Shown: positions 42,650 to 52,003, counted from the first letter of the stretch. The stretch: DNA of 57,634 bases from Acidobacteriota bacterium (GCA_013289855.1 JABCZD010000020.1:1-57634), one strand, 5' to 3'. Made by a program: numbers and translations. The notes: generated by a model not told the origin, from the sequence alone.

Positions 42650-44305
42650 ATGTCCGACCAGGAACAGCGTCTTGAAATGCACAAAGATGCCATACGTGCG
42701 TCCCAAGGGCACCCGAGCGAGGTTGGAACCGAATGGAGTACATGGCGGACGCTACACCTGCCTATGTTTCGGAATCTACTGGTTGCCGACTTGGTCTCAG
42801 ATGTGGGCACCTTTATGCAAGGTGTCGGTGCCGCATGGCTGATGGTTTCGCAAGGGGCCGGGCCGCTGCTTGTGGCGCTGACACAAACTGCCTCGGCATT
42901 TCCATTTTTTCTGCTGGCGCTGCCTGCAGGAGCTTTGGGCGACATCCTTGATCGGCGGAAACTGATACTGACGACGGAAGTGTGGATGTTTTCTGTCGCG
43001 ATCATGCTTGTTGTTCTGACGGTGCTGCATTTAATTACGCCCTGGGTGCTGCTCCTTTTAACGCTTGCTTTGTCGATCGGAGATGCGCTCGAAGCGCCGA
43101 CCTGGCGAGCAGTCCTTCCAGAAGTAGTGCCGCAAGAAGGATTGATGTCGGCCATTGCTCTAAATGGCATTGAATTTAATCTGGCTCGCGCGATCGGTCC
43201 AGCACTGGGTGGATTTCTGATCGCGGCGTTAGGAATCACCACAGTGTTTTCGCTTAATGCCGCATCGTATCTTGGCGTGCTATGGGTGATTGCACGGTGG
43301 AAGCGACCGCCACACCAGCCAGGCCCGCTGCGAGAGACCGTGTCGGGTGCGATCCGCGCGGCGGTTCGGTACACGAGAAACGCGCCTGAGATTCTGACCG
43401 TTCTCGGACGAATCGGATGCATTATGTTTTTTGCAAGCGCGTTTTGGGCGCTCCTGCCCACCGTCGCTCACGAATTGCGACGGAGCGCCACCCTTTATGG
43501 ACTGCTCCTAACTGTCTTTGGCGCTGGCGCAGTGCTGGGAGCCATGGTGCTACAGCGGACGCGTTCGTTGTTCTCGTCTGATGCGATGCTCGGACTGGGA
43601 ACGACCGTCTTTGCTGGGGCGCTGTGGGGCGTGGCGGCATTCAAATCCGTAGCACTTCTGTCCGTTGCCATTTTGTTTGGAGGGGCTGCATGGACCGCGA
43701 TCATGTCTCTGATGACCACGGTTATGCAGAACTTGGCGCCGGACTGGGTGCGCGCGCGTGCAATGGCTGTGTTCATGCTCGTCTACATGGGAACGTGGAC
43801 AGCCGGCAGCGCTTTCTGGGGATATGTTGCGGGCCGGCAGGGTACACACTTTTCTTTGATTACCGCGGCTATTGGCACCGCCGTTTGTCCAATATTGGTT
43901 TTGATTTCCCGCTTACCAGATACGCCTGTGGACCTGGGGGCTTGGGATCACTGGGGCAAACCGATGCTGGTCGGAGACGTAGACCCAAGTCAAGGACCCG
44001 TACTGGTTACGGTGGAATATGAGGTTGACCCGGGGAAGGCGGACGAGTTCCTGGAGGCTCTCCACAAATTTGCACGAGTGCGGCGGCGGGACGGAGCATC
44101 AAGGTGGGGCGTCTATCGCGATACTGAGCATCCGGCGATCTACGTCGAAACGTTCATCGTCGAATCTTGGGCGGAGCACTTGCGACAGCACGAGCGATTG
44201 ACGCAAGGAGACCGCGGCCTTGAGGAAAACGTGGGTCGTTTTGAATCGAAGCCTATCAAGGTGACGCATTTCATTTATGCGCGTAGCAAGCGCGGCCGAC
44301 ATTAA
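42650..44305 (+). CDS. MFS transporter (MFS_3 type) with C-terminal ABM-like domain
   Basis: A 551-residue protein. Residues 30-430 give the 12-helix major facilitator body (ADLVSDVGTFMQGVGAAWLM near the start, RLIL-type loop GALGDILDRRKLIL). Residues 445-545 form a soluble beta-alpha domain (VLVTVEYEVDPGKADEFLEALHKFARVRR ... YVETFIVESWAEHLRQHERLT) like the antibiotic-biosynthesis-monooxygenase fold, as in many MFS_3 exporters. Probably an efflux pump. No clear Shine-Dalgarno. First gene inside the putative island. Confidence 0.88.
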   Translation: MSDQEQRLEMHKDAIRASQGHPSEVGTEWSTWRTLHLPMFRNLLVADLVSDVGTFMQGVGAAWLMVSQGAGPLLVALTQTASAFPFFLLALPAGALGDILDRRKLILTTEVWMFSVAIMLVVLTVLHLITPWVLLLLTLALSIGDALEAPTWRAVLPEVVPQEGLMSAIALNGIEFNLARAIGPALGGFLIAALGITTVFSLNAASYLGVLWVIARWKRPPHQPGPLRETVSGAIRAAVRYTRNAPEILTVLGRIGCIMFFASAFWALLPTVAHELRRSATLYGLLLTVFGAGAVLGAMVLQRTRSLFSSDAMLGLGTTVFAGALWGVAAFKSVALLSVAILFGGAAWTAIMSLMTTVMQNLAPDWVRARAMAVFMLVYMGTWTAGSAFWGYVAGRQGTHFSLITAAIGTAVCPILVLISRLPDTPVDLGAWDHWGKPMLVGDVDPSQGPVLVTVEYEVDPGKADEFLEALHKFARVRRRDGASRWGVYRDTEHPAIYVETFIVESWAEHLRQHERLTQGDRGLEENVGRFESKPIKVTHFIYARSKRGRH

Positions 44306-44770
44306 TCGCAATGCGACGTGCAGAGGCGGGCAGAACCCACCGGCAGTATTGGGCGATGCGGCATTAAGGGTCCTCACGGACAGGACTACGGCTTAGTTAT
44401 CCGAGTCTAGCACTTACATCGCCAAGCTCTTAGCGTCGACGCCCCAACACCCATGCAGTATTCTGGTAAGGGGAGAACAAGAAACCGTGGAACTCTTCGC
44501 CACTTCCTGTTGAGCATCTACGTCGCTACATTCACCGGTGGAGCGCTGCGGACGTAAATTATCGAGTCGTGGAGCAGTTCATTACGGGTCACATCGTCAG
44601 GACCTTTGCCGAGAAGGCGGCTATTCGTAGCGGCCACACAAGGGCGCAGTCGGCAGTCCTAGAAGCAATGACTGATTCTCTGATCAGAGTTTCGTTGACC
44701 GACGTGCGGCGACATTTTTCGTGACGAGGACTAGACGACGGGCATTGCGGATAAAACTGTGCGATCGGGA
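44306..44770. other. Gap between the MFS and histidine kinase genes, no gene seen
   Basis: About 465 bp between two convergent genes. No convincing coding frame, repeat or RNA gene was found. Confidence 0.5.
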
Positions 44771-47700
44771 TCATTTACGATGCGTGCTTGGGCTTACCCT
44801 TCGAAGGATCGTCCTTATCTTGTCAAGCGGACTAGCGCTTGGCTCCCGGAAGACGATACCTCCGGGGACAACCACAGTAATCTCTGTTCCGGAAGTACCG
44901 GAACTGGCAACCGTCAATTTGCCTCCGATTCGCTCAACCCGCTCGTGCATTCCCCGCAGACCGAAGTGTCCTTCTGTACCGTGATCTCCAGTCGTCGGGT
45001 CGATGCCAACACCATCGTCTTTGACGCGTAAAGCAAGATCGTGGCCATATTTCAACTCAACTTCCAGTCGACTCCCCTTTGAGTGCGTGCAGGCATTGCG
45101 AATGGCCTCATAACCAACGCGATAGATCTCGTCGCGGACAACCGGATGCATCTCCTTTGCTTCTCCGGTCACAGAAAAAGACACCTCAATAGGGCCAATC
45201 AATCGACACTCTTCCGCTGCCCTCTTGAAGGCTTCCGCCAGATCGTTCTTCTGTGTGGCTGATGTGCGCAGCGAATTCAGCGCGTCCCGGCCTTCCTGAG
45301 TTGCCTGTCCAAGCCAGACGGACAATTGTTCCACGGCACGCCGCATTCGTTCGGGATCGTCCGAATTCTTGAGAGCATTGTCTGCGACTAATTTGCTGCC
45401 CTGGATGGTCTGCAAAAACGTATCGTGAAGGTCTCGCGCCATACGCGTGCGTTCGGCCAATCGCTCGTCAAACAGAGCGCTCAGGGCTGTGGCGGCTTGA
45501 CGCACCCGCAACTTGTACAGCGCGTAGACGACGAAGATGCCCGCAACGATGCAGAAAGCTAGAAACCAGTTGGTCTGGAACCATGCCGGCGCGATGCTGA
45601 AGTCTAAGGTCGCGCCGTTTTCATTCCAGACTCCGTCGTTGTTGCACGCGATCACACGAAATCGGTACTTTCCCGGACCAAGATCATTGTAGAAGGCTTG
45701 GCGGCGCGTTCCCGGTTCCTGCCAGCCTGCATCGCGGCCTTCCAACTGGTAGCGGAAGAATACTTTTTGAGGCACTGCTACGCTTAGTGCGGTGTAGTCA
45801 ATCTGAACGTCGCGAGTCAGGGCCGGCAGACGAACACCATCCCCAAGTCCATAATCCTTACGATCGGCAATTACCTTCTCTACGTGTACGGTTGGTGGAA
45901 TGTGGTTTCTGAATAGTTCTTTGGGATCGATCGATTGTACTTCCACGCGGGTCGCAAACCAGAGTCTTCCGTCCAGCGTCTTGGTAGCAATGGGCTGAAC
46001 AAGTTGGAAACTTGGTGCGGCCCGTGCACCGTCAAATCTGTCGAATACCTCAACGGTCAACTTGCTTTCCTCGCGGCGACGCCATTTCTCGAATTCCGCC
46101 CCCCCAATCCTCACCAGACCGCGTTGGCAGTAGAGCCAAAGGTCGCCCTCATTGTCTCTGAGCATAGAGAAGACCGAGTTGGCCGGGAGGCCATTCCGGA
46201 TATCGAGTATCTGCCAGTGCTGCTTATCCCAGCGAAAGAGCCCGTCCGTGGTCGCCACCAACAGAGAATCATCGGAGTCAAGCATCATGTCCCAGACGCC
46301 GAATGAACTTCCTGGTCGATTCAATGACAGGGTTTGTGATTTTCCATCACGATAATACGTCAGAATGTATCCCTTCGAGGCAATCCAGATTCCTCCGTCG
46401 CGGTCGGGGGCGAGCAAACCTGTATCGCGGGCATCGCTGCTCACCGCCGTCACGACGTACTCAGCAATCCGATCCTTTATTCGAAAAAGACGATGATGTT
46501 CCGTCAAGACCCAGATATTCTGACTTACATCCTCGGTGATTGCAGAAACGCCGCTCTCGTCCAGGCTGGACGCATCCGCGCGCCTGACCTCCTCAAACCG
46601 ACCGCGTTCATAGACTAGCAACTTCTTGTCCAGCCCGAGCCAAACCGCTCCGCTATGATCCTGAAACAGAGCCGACACTTGCTGCCCCTTTAACCCTTCG
46701 TTTTCCGACAGGACGGAGTGATGCTCGCCTTTGAGAATGTCGACAGATCCCCCATTTCCAATCCAGAGGGAGCCGTCTTGTAGGCCAAGGACCGTGAGGA
46801 TCGAGGATCCCGATAATCCTTCGCGCGTAGAGTAGCTGACGACGGGAGTATCACGGAACATGTCGAGTCCCCCATCGGTCACCGCCCAGACATTGCCTTC
46901 GCGATCTTCGTAGATCAGCGACACGTTCTTGCCCGATAGACCGTCCGTGGTACCGTAGTGCTCTGCTACCCCATCGTGAACGCGATACAGTCCATCGTTG
47001 GTAGTTCCAATCCAGAGCGAGTTATTTCGATCCATGAATAATGTCTCAGACCGGACTCGCGCTCCGTCAAAGCCGGGAACAACGTACGAAGCCCATTTTT
47101 CGCCGTTGAAATAAAGAACGCCCATATCTGGCGCAATTACGCCTGTGGCTGCCCAAATCGTTCCCGACGGTCCGGCCGCGACGTCCATTACGCCATCGCT
47201 CGCCGCCAGACGCTTCGCTCTCTCATTCAAGTACGTGCTCGCGGAGCCCGGCCGCCAGCGACAAAGCACACTGGATCCGAACCACAGATTTCCGGAACTG
47301 TCCTCTGTCAATCCAATCCCATATTTGACAGATATGCCGTCCGCTTCCCCGTAGCAATGGATCCCGTTCCCCTCCACCCGGCACAAAGGCCCCTCGCGTC
47401 GGGGAACACGATAGCGCGTGAACCAGATTGTTCCTTCGTGGTCTTCCAGGATGGCGGAGACTCCGCTATGTTGTGCGGGATCCGAATACCACTGAAACAT
47501 GCCGTCTTTCAACCGGCCGATGCCGTTTGGCGTTCCAATCCACAGGCTGCCGTCACGGGCCCCCAAGAGATAGTTATAGCCATGGCCTGGCAGACCAGCG
47601 GAATCATACGGAACGAACTTGACACCATCGAAACGCAGCAAGCCATTCTGCGTTCCCAACCACAAGTAGCCGTCGGTGGTCTGAGCGATCGTGGTTCGAA

Positions 47701-47848
47701 CTTCGACGACCCCGTCTTGTGTTCGCCACGCCGTATGCGCGTACTGCGAGATGTGACGCGCCGGACCGACGGCCCAGACGGAACTCACTGCGGAGGACAA
47801 AACCAGAAAGCAGATGGGCAATGACCGCGAGATGTGCAGCCTTTCCAC
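44771..47848 (-). CDS. Two-component sensor histidine kinase with beta-propeller sensor
   Basis: A 1025-residue sensor. Signal peptide (1-26); then about 600 residues of two-component-regulator propeller repeats (recurrent DGSLWIGT, GNLWFGS, GNVWAVTDGGLD motifs); a Y_Y_Y-like domain (about 680-750, LEGRDAGWQEPGTRRQAFYNDLGPGKYRFRV); one transmembrane helix (WFLAFCIVAGIFVVYALYKL); HisKA_3 dimerisation domain with ARDLHDTFLQ; and a HATPase (DDGVGIDP, HFGLRGMHERV). Works with the NarL-type regulator encoded 170 bp upstream. Such sensors often detect extracellular polymers or small molecules. Confidence 0.93.
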   Translation of the reverse strand: MERLHISRSLPICFLVLSSAVSSVWAVGPARHISQYAHTAWRTQDGVVEVRTTIAQTTDGYLWLGTQNGLLRFDGVKFVPYDSAGLPGHGYNYLLGARDGSLWIGTPNGIGRLKDGMFQWYSDPAQHSGVSAILEDHEGTIWFTRYRVPRREGPLCRVEGNGIHCYGEADGISVKYGIGLTEDSSGNLWFGSSVLCRWRPGSASTYLNERAKRLAASDGVMDVAAGPSGTIWAATGVIAPDMGVLYFNGEKWASYVVPGFDGARVRSETLFMDRNNSLWIGTTNDGLYRVHDGVAEHYGTTDGLSGKNVSLIYEDREGNVWAVTDGGLDMFRDTPVVSYSTREGLSGSSILTVLGLQDGSLWIGNGGSVDILKGEHHSVLSENEGLKGQQVSALFQDHSGAVWLGLDKKLLVYERGRFEEVRRADASSLDESGVSAITEDVSQNIWVLTEHHRLFRIKDRIAEYVVTAVSSDARDTGLLAPDRDGGIWIASKGYILTYYRDGKSQTLSLNRPGSSFGVWDMMLDSDDSLLVATTDGLFRWDKQHWQILDIRNGLPANSVFSMLRDNEGDLWLYCQRGLVRIGGAEFEKWRRREESKLTVEVFDRFDGARAAPSFQLVQPIATKTLDGRLWFATRVEVQSIDPKELFRNHIPPTVHVEKVIADRKDYGLGDGVRLPALTRDVQIDYTALSVAVPQKVFFRYQLEGRDAGWQEPGTRRQAFYNDLGPGKYRFRVIACNNDGVWNENGATLDFSIAPAWFQTNWFLAFCIVAGIFVVYALYKLRVRQAATALSALFDERLAERTRMARDLHDTFLQTIQGSKLVADNALKNSDDPERMRRAVEQLSVWLGQATQEGRDALNSLRTSATQKNDLAEAFKRAAEECRLIGPIEVSFSVTGEAKEMHPVVRDEIYRVGYEAIRNACTHSKGSRLEVELKYGHDLALRVKDDGVGIDPTTGDHGTEGHFGLRGMHERVERIGGKLTVASSGTSGTEITVVVPGGIVFREPSASPLDKIRTILRRVSPSTHRK

Positions 47849-47987
47849 CTTAGATCACGAATCTCCCACACTCCGGACTCGCCGAAGAAAGTTTTAAACC
47901 ATTTCCGAAAAATGCGTTCGCTATACTCTATTCTTGACTCTACTGTGCTAATGGTTTTCGGGATACACCAGGATCAATAGCTAATAT

Positions 47988-48005
47988 CCTCTAGTTTTCT
48001 AGAGG
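47988..48005 (-). terminator. Hairpin between the response regulator and histidine kinase genes
   Basis: CCTCTAG-TTTT-CTAGAGG, a perfect 7-bp stem with a 4-nt loop, 14 bp after the response-regulator stop. May end that transcript or attenuate read-through to the kinase. Confidence 0.5.
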
Positions 48006-48018
48006 TCGTAATCAGGGG

Positions 48019-48651
48019 TCATATTTGCAGCAAGCCGCGCCGCACAGCAATCGTGACGGCGTGCGTCCGATCGTTGGCGCCCAGTTTGTCCACGAGATTC
48101 TTGATGTGGAAATTCACGGTAGCCTCCGCGATCGCGAGTTGACCGGCGATTTGCTTGTTACGATAGCCATCGCGAATGAGTCTAAGCACTTCCAGTTCTC
48201 GGCCCGTAAGATCTTCATCGCCCAGATGTTCGGCAAGCCGCGCCGCAATCTCTGCCGGCACATGTGTTTTCTTGCCAGCGTGCACCGCGCGGATTATGGC
48301 CAACAGTTCATCTTGCGGCATGCTCTTAAGGATGTACGCCGAAGCGCCGGCTCGCAGCGCTCGTTTAATTTCGCCGTCACTGTCAGAGGTTGTCAGCATG
48401 ATGACGCGAGCCTGGGGAAACTCCCCTCGAATCGCTATTAGCGTGTCGGTGCCATTAGCACCAGGGAGCTGGAGGTCCATCAGCGTAATGTCTGGCCGAT
48501 GACGTCGAAATTCTGCGATAGCCTCAACTGCATTGGCTGCCTGGGCGACGAGAAGCATGTCTTGCTCCGAACCGATGATCGTGCTGAGACCAGCACGAAA
48601 AACCGGATGGTCCTCAACAGTCAGGATACGAATCCGGGCGGGAGAGCCCAT
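48019..48651 (-). CDS. NarL/FixJ-family response regulator
   Basis: A 210-residue regulator: receiver domain (about 5-120) with acidic pair in VEDHP, phosphoacceptor Asp in ITLMDLQLPG, T/S in MLTTSD and K in YILKSM; then a LuxR-type HTH (LTGRELEVLRLIRDGYRNKQIAGQLAIAEATVNFHIKNLVDKLG). The ATG at 48651 has AAGGAGGAATTGTG upstream; the longer frame above it is unlikely. Cognate to the downstream propeller kinase. Confidence 0.94.
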   Translation of the reverse strand: MGSPARIRILTVEDHPVFRAGLSTIIGSEQDMLLVAQAANAVEAIAEFRRHRPDITLMDLQLPGANGTDTLIAIRGEFPQARVIMLTTSDSDGEIKRALRAGASAYILKSMPQDELLAIIRAVHAGKKTHVPAEIAARLAEHLGDEDLTGRELEVLRLIRDGYRNKQIAGQLAIAEATVNFHIKNLVDKLGANDRTHAVTIAVRRGLLQI

Positions 48652-48904
48652 CACAATTCCTCCTTCGGGAAATTGTAACCATCTTTGCCGCACCGGCCAA
48701 GGGCTGGGATTGCGGCGGAGACGCAGCTGTAGCAGGCCTACAACACCCAAAATTTGATCCCTTCCTCTGCCAAGAGGGGAACCCTCGCACTCTAGAAAAA
48801 TGTAGGCCAAGAACTATCGCATTTGGGGTGGGCATAAATGCATGTCTCATTCATGCTGTGGGTGTGGGACAAGAAAATAAACTGCACCAGGCGGAAAGGA
48901 GTCG

Positions 48905-50146
48905 ATGAACACTGTCGCCAATAGTACGCAAACACCCAACACGGCAAACCCTTCGTACAAGGGGGGTTCTTTGCACCGTCGCACTGTACTCGGAGGGATC
49001 ACTGCTCAATCCGTTGGCTTCCCGTCGGAAGGATCGTTGCCAATTTTTGCCTCGCGCCAAGTTGAAAACGCGTTGGATTACGAAAGGACGATTGAGGGCA
49101 GGGACAAGGAGACGAAACAAATACTTTGTTTCAAGGAGGAAGTTCGCGCCGAGTTTGGAGAAATCGTCGGCGAGAGCCCCGCATTGAAGACCGCATTAAA
49201 CCTGGTTTCCGTAGTGGCCCCTACGGGTTCGAGCGTGCTAATCCTGGGCGAGACGGGAACTGGCAAAGAACTCGTTGCACGTGCGATACATAGGCTGAGC
49301 GGTCGCCGCGAAAAGGCATTCGTCAAACTGAATTGCGCTGCAATCCCCTTGGGGCTTCTGGAGAGTGAGCTGTTCGGCCACGAAAAAGGAGCGTTTACCG
49401 GCGCCATCGCCCAGAAAGTCGGGCGCTTCGAACTCGCCGACAAAGGCACGCTTTTTCTGGACGAAGTTGGCGACATCCCGCTGGAACTTCAGCCAAAACT
49501 GTTGCGCGTCCTGCAAGAGCGGGAGTTCGAGCGTCTCGGAAGCGGCCGGACACTTCGCGTCAACGTCCGTTTGGTTGCGGCGACGCATCGAAATCTCACA
49601 GAAATGGTCAAGCGAAATGAATTCCGTAGTGACCTCTATTACCGGCTAAATGTATTTCCTGTTTTGCTGCCGCCTTTGCGAGCGCGCCAGGAAGATATAC
49701 CCGAGCTGGTCACTCATTTCGTCGGCTTCTATGGCCGCCAGATCGGCAAGCCTATCGAATATATTGCTGAAGAAACTATGGCGGCACTGCTCGCCTACCC
49801 ATGGCCGGGCAATGTGCGGGAGCTACAGAACTTGATCGAACGTGCTGTGATCCTTTCGCGCGATGGCGTGCTTCCTAATCCGCTACGGTCAAACCATCAA
49901 GAGACGGTAACTGTGGTTTCAAACTCGATCACTCTGAAAGAAGTTGGCCGAGCACTGATTTTGCAGGCGTTAGAAGCGGCAGGTTGGATGATCGGTGGGC
50001 CAGAGGGCGCAGCAGTCAAATTAGGACTGAAACGCACCACGCTAATCTACAAAATGAAGAAGCTTGGAATTGTCCGACCTATTCCAGGCCGGGGGACAAG
50101 AACTCCGTTAGAAGTACTCGACCACGCCGAGTTGAAGGCAACGTAA
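48905..50146 (+). CDS. Sigma-54-dependent transcriptional activator (EBP)
   Basis: A 413-residue activator. N-terminal 80 residues have no receiver, GAF or PAS signature that I can see. The AAA+ domain (about 85-320) has Walker A GETGTGKE, the sigma-54-contact loop GAFTGA, Walker B LFLDEVGD and the arginine finger region FRSDLYYRLNVFPV. A Fis-type HTH follows (LKEVGRALILQALEAAGW ... LGLKRTTLIYKMKKLGI). GGAAAGGAGT precedes ATG. The two sigma-54 promoters and paired upstream elements downstream of it are its probable targets. Confidence 0.93.
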   Translation: MNTVANSTQTPNTANPSYKGGSLHRRTVLGGITAQSVGFPSEGSLPIFASRQVENALDYERTIEGRDKETKQILCFKEEVRAEFGEIVGESPALKTALNLVSVVAPTGSSVLILGETGTGKELVARAIHRLSGRREKAFVKLNCAAIPLGLLESELFGHEKGAFTGAIAQKVGRFELADKGTLFLDEVGDIPLELQPKLLRVLQEREFERLGSGRTLRVNVRLVAATHRNLTEMVKRNEFRSDLYYRLNVFPVLLPPLRARQEDIPELVTHFVGFYGRQIGKPIEYIAEETMAALLAYPWPGNVRELQNLIERAVILSRDGVLPNPLRSNHQETVTVVSNSITLKEVGRALILQALEAAGWMIGGPEGAAVKLGLKRTTLIYKMKKLGIVRPIPGRGTRTPLEVLDHAELKAT

Positions 50147-50298
50147 TACAAGTTTCTGCTACGCCCGATCGCGCAGCAGCGTACTTGCGATAGAAGCATT
50201 GGTTGCTCCTGCCTGGCGCCTCAGACTCTTCACAGTCGACCTGAATCCTCATTCCGTTGATACAACTGCGCTCGCATAGCGTCAATACGTATTCTGCG

Positions 50299-50318
50299 TT
50301 GACGTCAAAGATTCGACG
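50299..50318 (+). promoter_or_regulatory. Upstream element 1, putative EBP binding site
   Basis: TTGACGTCAAAGATTCGACG differs by one base from the element at 51800, and each lies the same distance (92-93 bp) upstream of a sigma-54 -24 box. It includes the palindrome TGACGTCA and a CGTC-N8-GACG dyad. Fixed spacing is expected for an enhancer acting by looping. Confidence 0.65.
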
Positions 50319-50391
50319 GCCAACCGAAGCACTCTCAATTAGTCACTTCGCAAATCATTTGTATTCCGTCAACTGCTGTGCGCCTGTGCGG

Positions 50392-50407
50392 TGGCAGGAG
50401 ACTTGCT
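50392..50407 (+). promoter_or_regulatory. Sigma-54 promoter ahead of the 39-residue peptide and ECF sigma genes
   Basis: TGGCAGGAGACTTGCT contains the required GG-N10-GC spacing and fits the -24/-12 consensus (TGGCAC-N5-TTGCW). Very similar to the box at 51892, including downstream TGTTGTAA. Confidence 0.75.
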
Positions 50408-50612
50408 GTTGTAAATGGCCGAGCTCATCTTTCACGTCGCAACTGGCACTCGAAGCGTTAAGCGTCGATTGGCGCCGAGAGGAAGACGAGATGGAGGCGG
50501 CACGGTCTTGTATCTCGGCTATGCACGTCAGGTAACTGGCGAGGTGCTTCATGCCGACGGCGGCGCTCACGCGGGCCGTTGGTAACCATGAGTCGTTAAA
50601 AGGAGGTGCGTG

Positions 50613-50732
50613 ATGTCATCGGCTCTGAATTTCACGGCTAGCTGGAACAAGTGGTATCGCGTGCTGCGTTATCACAAGGGATTTGGAGTATTCGACTCAT
50701 TGCGCTTTGGCCTGTGGCTGGCGTGCGGGTGA
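50613..50732 (+). CDS. 39-residue protein, unknown function
   Basis: Too short for usual gene calls. ATG is preceded by AAAAGGAGGTGCGTG, a near-ideal Shine-Dalgarno (AGGAGG, 6-nt spacer). The product starts MSSALNFTASWNKWYRVL and continues as an aromatic/basic, amphipathic-to-hydrophobic peptide ending LWLACG. It overlaps no other gene, is first after the sigma-54 promoter and lies 52 bp upstream of the ECF sigma factor. Function unknown. Confidence 0.7.
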   Translation: MSSALNFTASWNKWYRVLRYHKGFGVFDSLRFGLWLACG

Positions 50733-50784
50733 ACCAGGTTCACGCGTGCTCAGGAATTGCCAAACACTAACGGAGGGAGCGGCC

Positions 50785-51498
50785 ATGAATACTCACGAGG
50801 CCACACGGGAAGGTGGACTGATTCGCAATGGAAAGGGCGCATTGACTGATGAACAGAAGCTCGTTGTACAAGCGAAGTCCGGACACTCAAGCGCTTTCGG
50901 AGAACTCTACGAGCGTTATCAATTAAAGATCTACCGTTCCGCCTTCCGCATACTTCGCAATAAACAAGATGCGGAAGATGCCGTTCAGCAGTCCTTTCAG
51001 CGTGCATTTGTGAACCTACATCGATTTCGCGGGGATTCCGCATTCGCAACTTGGGTGACGCGCATAGCAATCAATGAAGCGCTGATGATGCTGCGGCGAA
51101 GGCGCGTGACCACTCCCCTTTTTGAAATCAACAACAACGATGTCAACCCAACTTCGCCGATTGATCTGCCCGACGACCGCCCAACCCCGGAACAAGCCTT
51201 CGCCGAAAAAGAAAGTCGCGCCGTCGTCGCCCACGCCATCTCTCGGCTTCGGAAAAATTTGCGTACCGTTGCTCTGCTTCGCGAACTGCAAGGGCTGTCG
51301 AACGCCGAAACCGCTCGACGGCTCGGCTTGACAGTGACCGCAGTCAAAGCGCGTACCTTCCACGCTCGACGCCATCTGCGCGAGCACCTCGAAGGGAAAT
51401 GTACAGCTCCGCGAATCGACTTCAGCAGACGCCGCATCGATGCACGCATTCGGGAATCATCAATGATAAATAATAAACACCATGACGTCATCCACTGA
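50785..51498 (+). CDS. ECF-type sigma factor (sigma-70 regions 2 and 4 only)
   Basis: A 237-residue sigma factor: region 2 (about 30-110: SGHSSAFGELYERYQLKIYRSAFRILRNKQDAEDAVQQSFQRAF) and region 4 (about 160-210: LLRELQGLSNAETARRLGLTVTAVKARTFHARRHLREHL). ATG follows GGAGGGAGCGGCC. It sits downstream of the sigma-54 promoter and the 39-residue peptide, so sigma-54 activity would raise its level. No anti-sigma factor gene is adjacent. Confidence 0.9.
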   Translation: MNTHEATREGGLIRNGKGALTDEQKLVVQAKSGHSSAFGELYERYQLKIYRSAFRILRNKQDAEDAVQQSFQRAFVNLHRFRGDSAFATWVTRIAINEALMMLRRRRVTTPLFEINNNDVNPTSPIDLPDDRPTPEQAFAEKESRAVVAHAISRLRKNLRTVALLRELQGLSNAETARRLGLTVTAVKARTFHARRHLREHLEGKCTAPRIDFSRRRIDARIRESSMINNKHHDVIH

Positions 51499-51799
51499 GG
51501 TCATGCGTGCACCGTCCTCTGTTCGGGTAGCGTGAATTGAAACGTTGCTCTTGGTCCGGAGCGCCCGGCGACGGCTCAACCCGATGCTACCTGCTTCGAA
51601 GGGCACGGTGAGCGCGAAATGAGAACCGTCCGCCTTCTGCGCGAAGGCAGTGCGCAGATTCCCCACCTCGTCGCACGCAGAAGAGAAAGTCCTGTTCGCC
51701 GCTTGGTTCAGTATCCGCCGGCTACTCTCAGTGAGTCTTCCTGGCTTGTCTCAACCTCTCAGTTGAATGCGTGATGGAATTGCGTTCGCGCTTTCCGCC

Positions 51800-51819
51800 T
51801 TGACGTCAGAGATTCGACG
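51800..51819 (+). promoter_or_regulatory. Upstream element 2, putative EBP binding site
   Basis: TTGACGTCAGAGATTCGACG, 19 of 20 identical to the element at 50299 and 92 bp upstream of the second sigma-54 box. Repetition with matched spacing is the main evidence. Confidence 0.65.
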
Positions 51820-51891
51820 CGTAACTGGGCACGACCGGGAACCCCATCTGGTAAGACCTTTGAATGCAAGCCTCCGCGGGAGCCTATGTCC

Positions 51892-51907
51892 TGGCAGCGA
51901 GTTTGCT
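51892..51907 (+). promoter_or_regulatory. Sigma-54 promoter ahead of the catabolic operon
   Basis: TGGCAGCGAGTTTGCT has the GG-N10-GC core and a TTTGCT -12 element. It shares TGGCAG, TTGCTGTTGTAA and flanking bases with the promoter at 50392. Confidence 0.75.
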
Positions 51908-52003
51908 GTTGTAAGTAGCGAGACCGTTTCTGACGCGGCCACGACCGAAAGCTCAGTTTTAAGAAGCGGGTCATTCTGAGCAGGAGAATCAAGGAGGAGA
52001 ACG

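Larger units (their letters stand above)
50147..50612. other. Regulatory region upstream of the 39-residue peptide gene
   Basis: About 465 bp without a gene, containing the upstream element (50299-50318) and the sigma-54 promoter (50392-50407), then a leader of about 195 nt to the peptide ATG. Confidence 0.7.
51499..52003. other. Regulatory region upstream of the catabolic operon
   Basis: No convincing gene in about 500 bp. It contains upstream element 2 (51800-51819) and the second sigma-54 promoter (51892-51907). Confidence 0.6.

Noticed and set aside
42205..42650. Group I intron within the tRNA-Ser anticodon loop
   Set aside because: Considered because the break is at the anticodon loop, but no 3' exon (variable arm, T-arm, CCTCTCC end) was found in the following 450 bp.
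48820..48904. Possible sigma-54 promoter before the EBP gene (GTGGGCATAAATGC)
   Set aside because: GG-to-GC spacing is 8 or 11, not 10 bp, so it does not meet the consensus geometry.
51483..51490. TGACGTCA at the end of the ECF gene as a third copy of the upstream element
   Set aside because: Only the 8-bp palindrome matches; the adjoining AGATTCGACG part is absent and no sigma-54 box lies at the right distance.
51460..51666. 68-codon minus-strand frame in the gap before the crotonase-like gene
   Set aside because: No ribosome binding site, overlaps the ECF gene end, and no recognisable domain.
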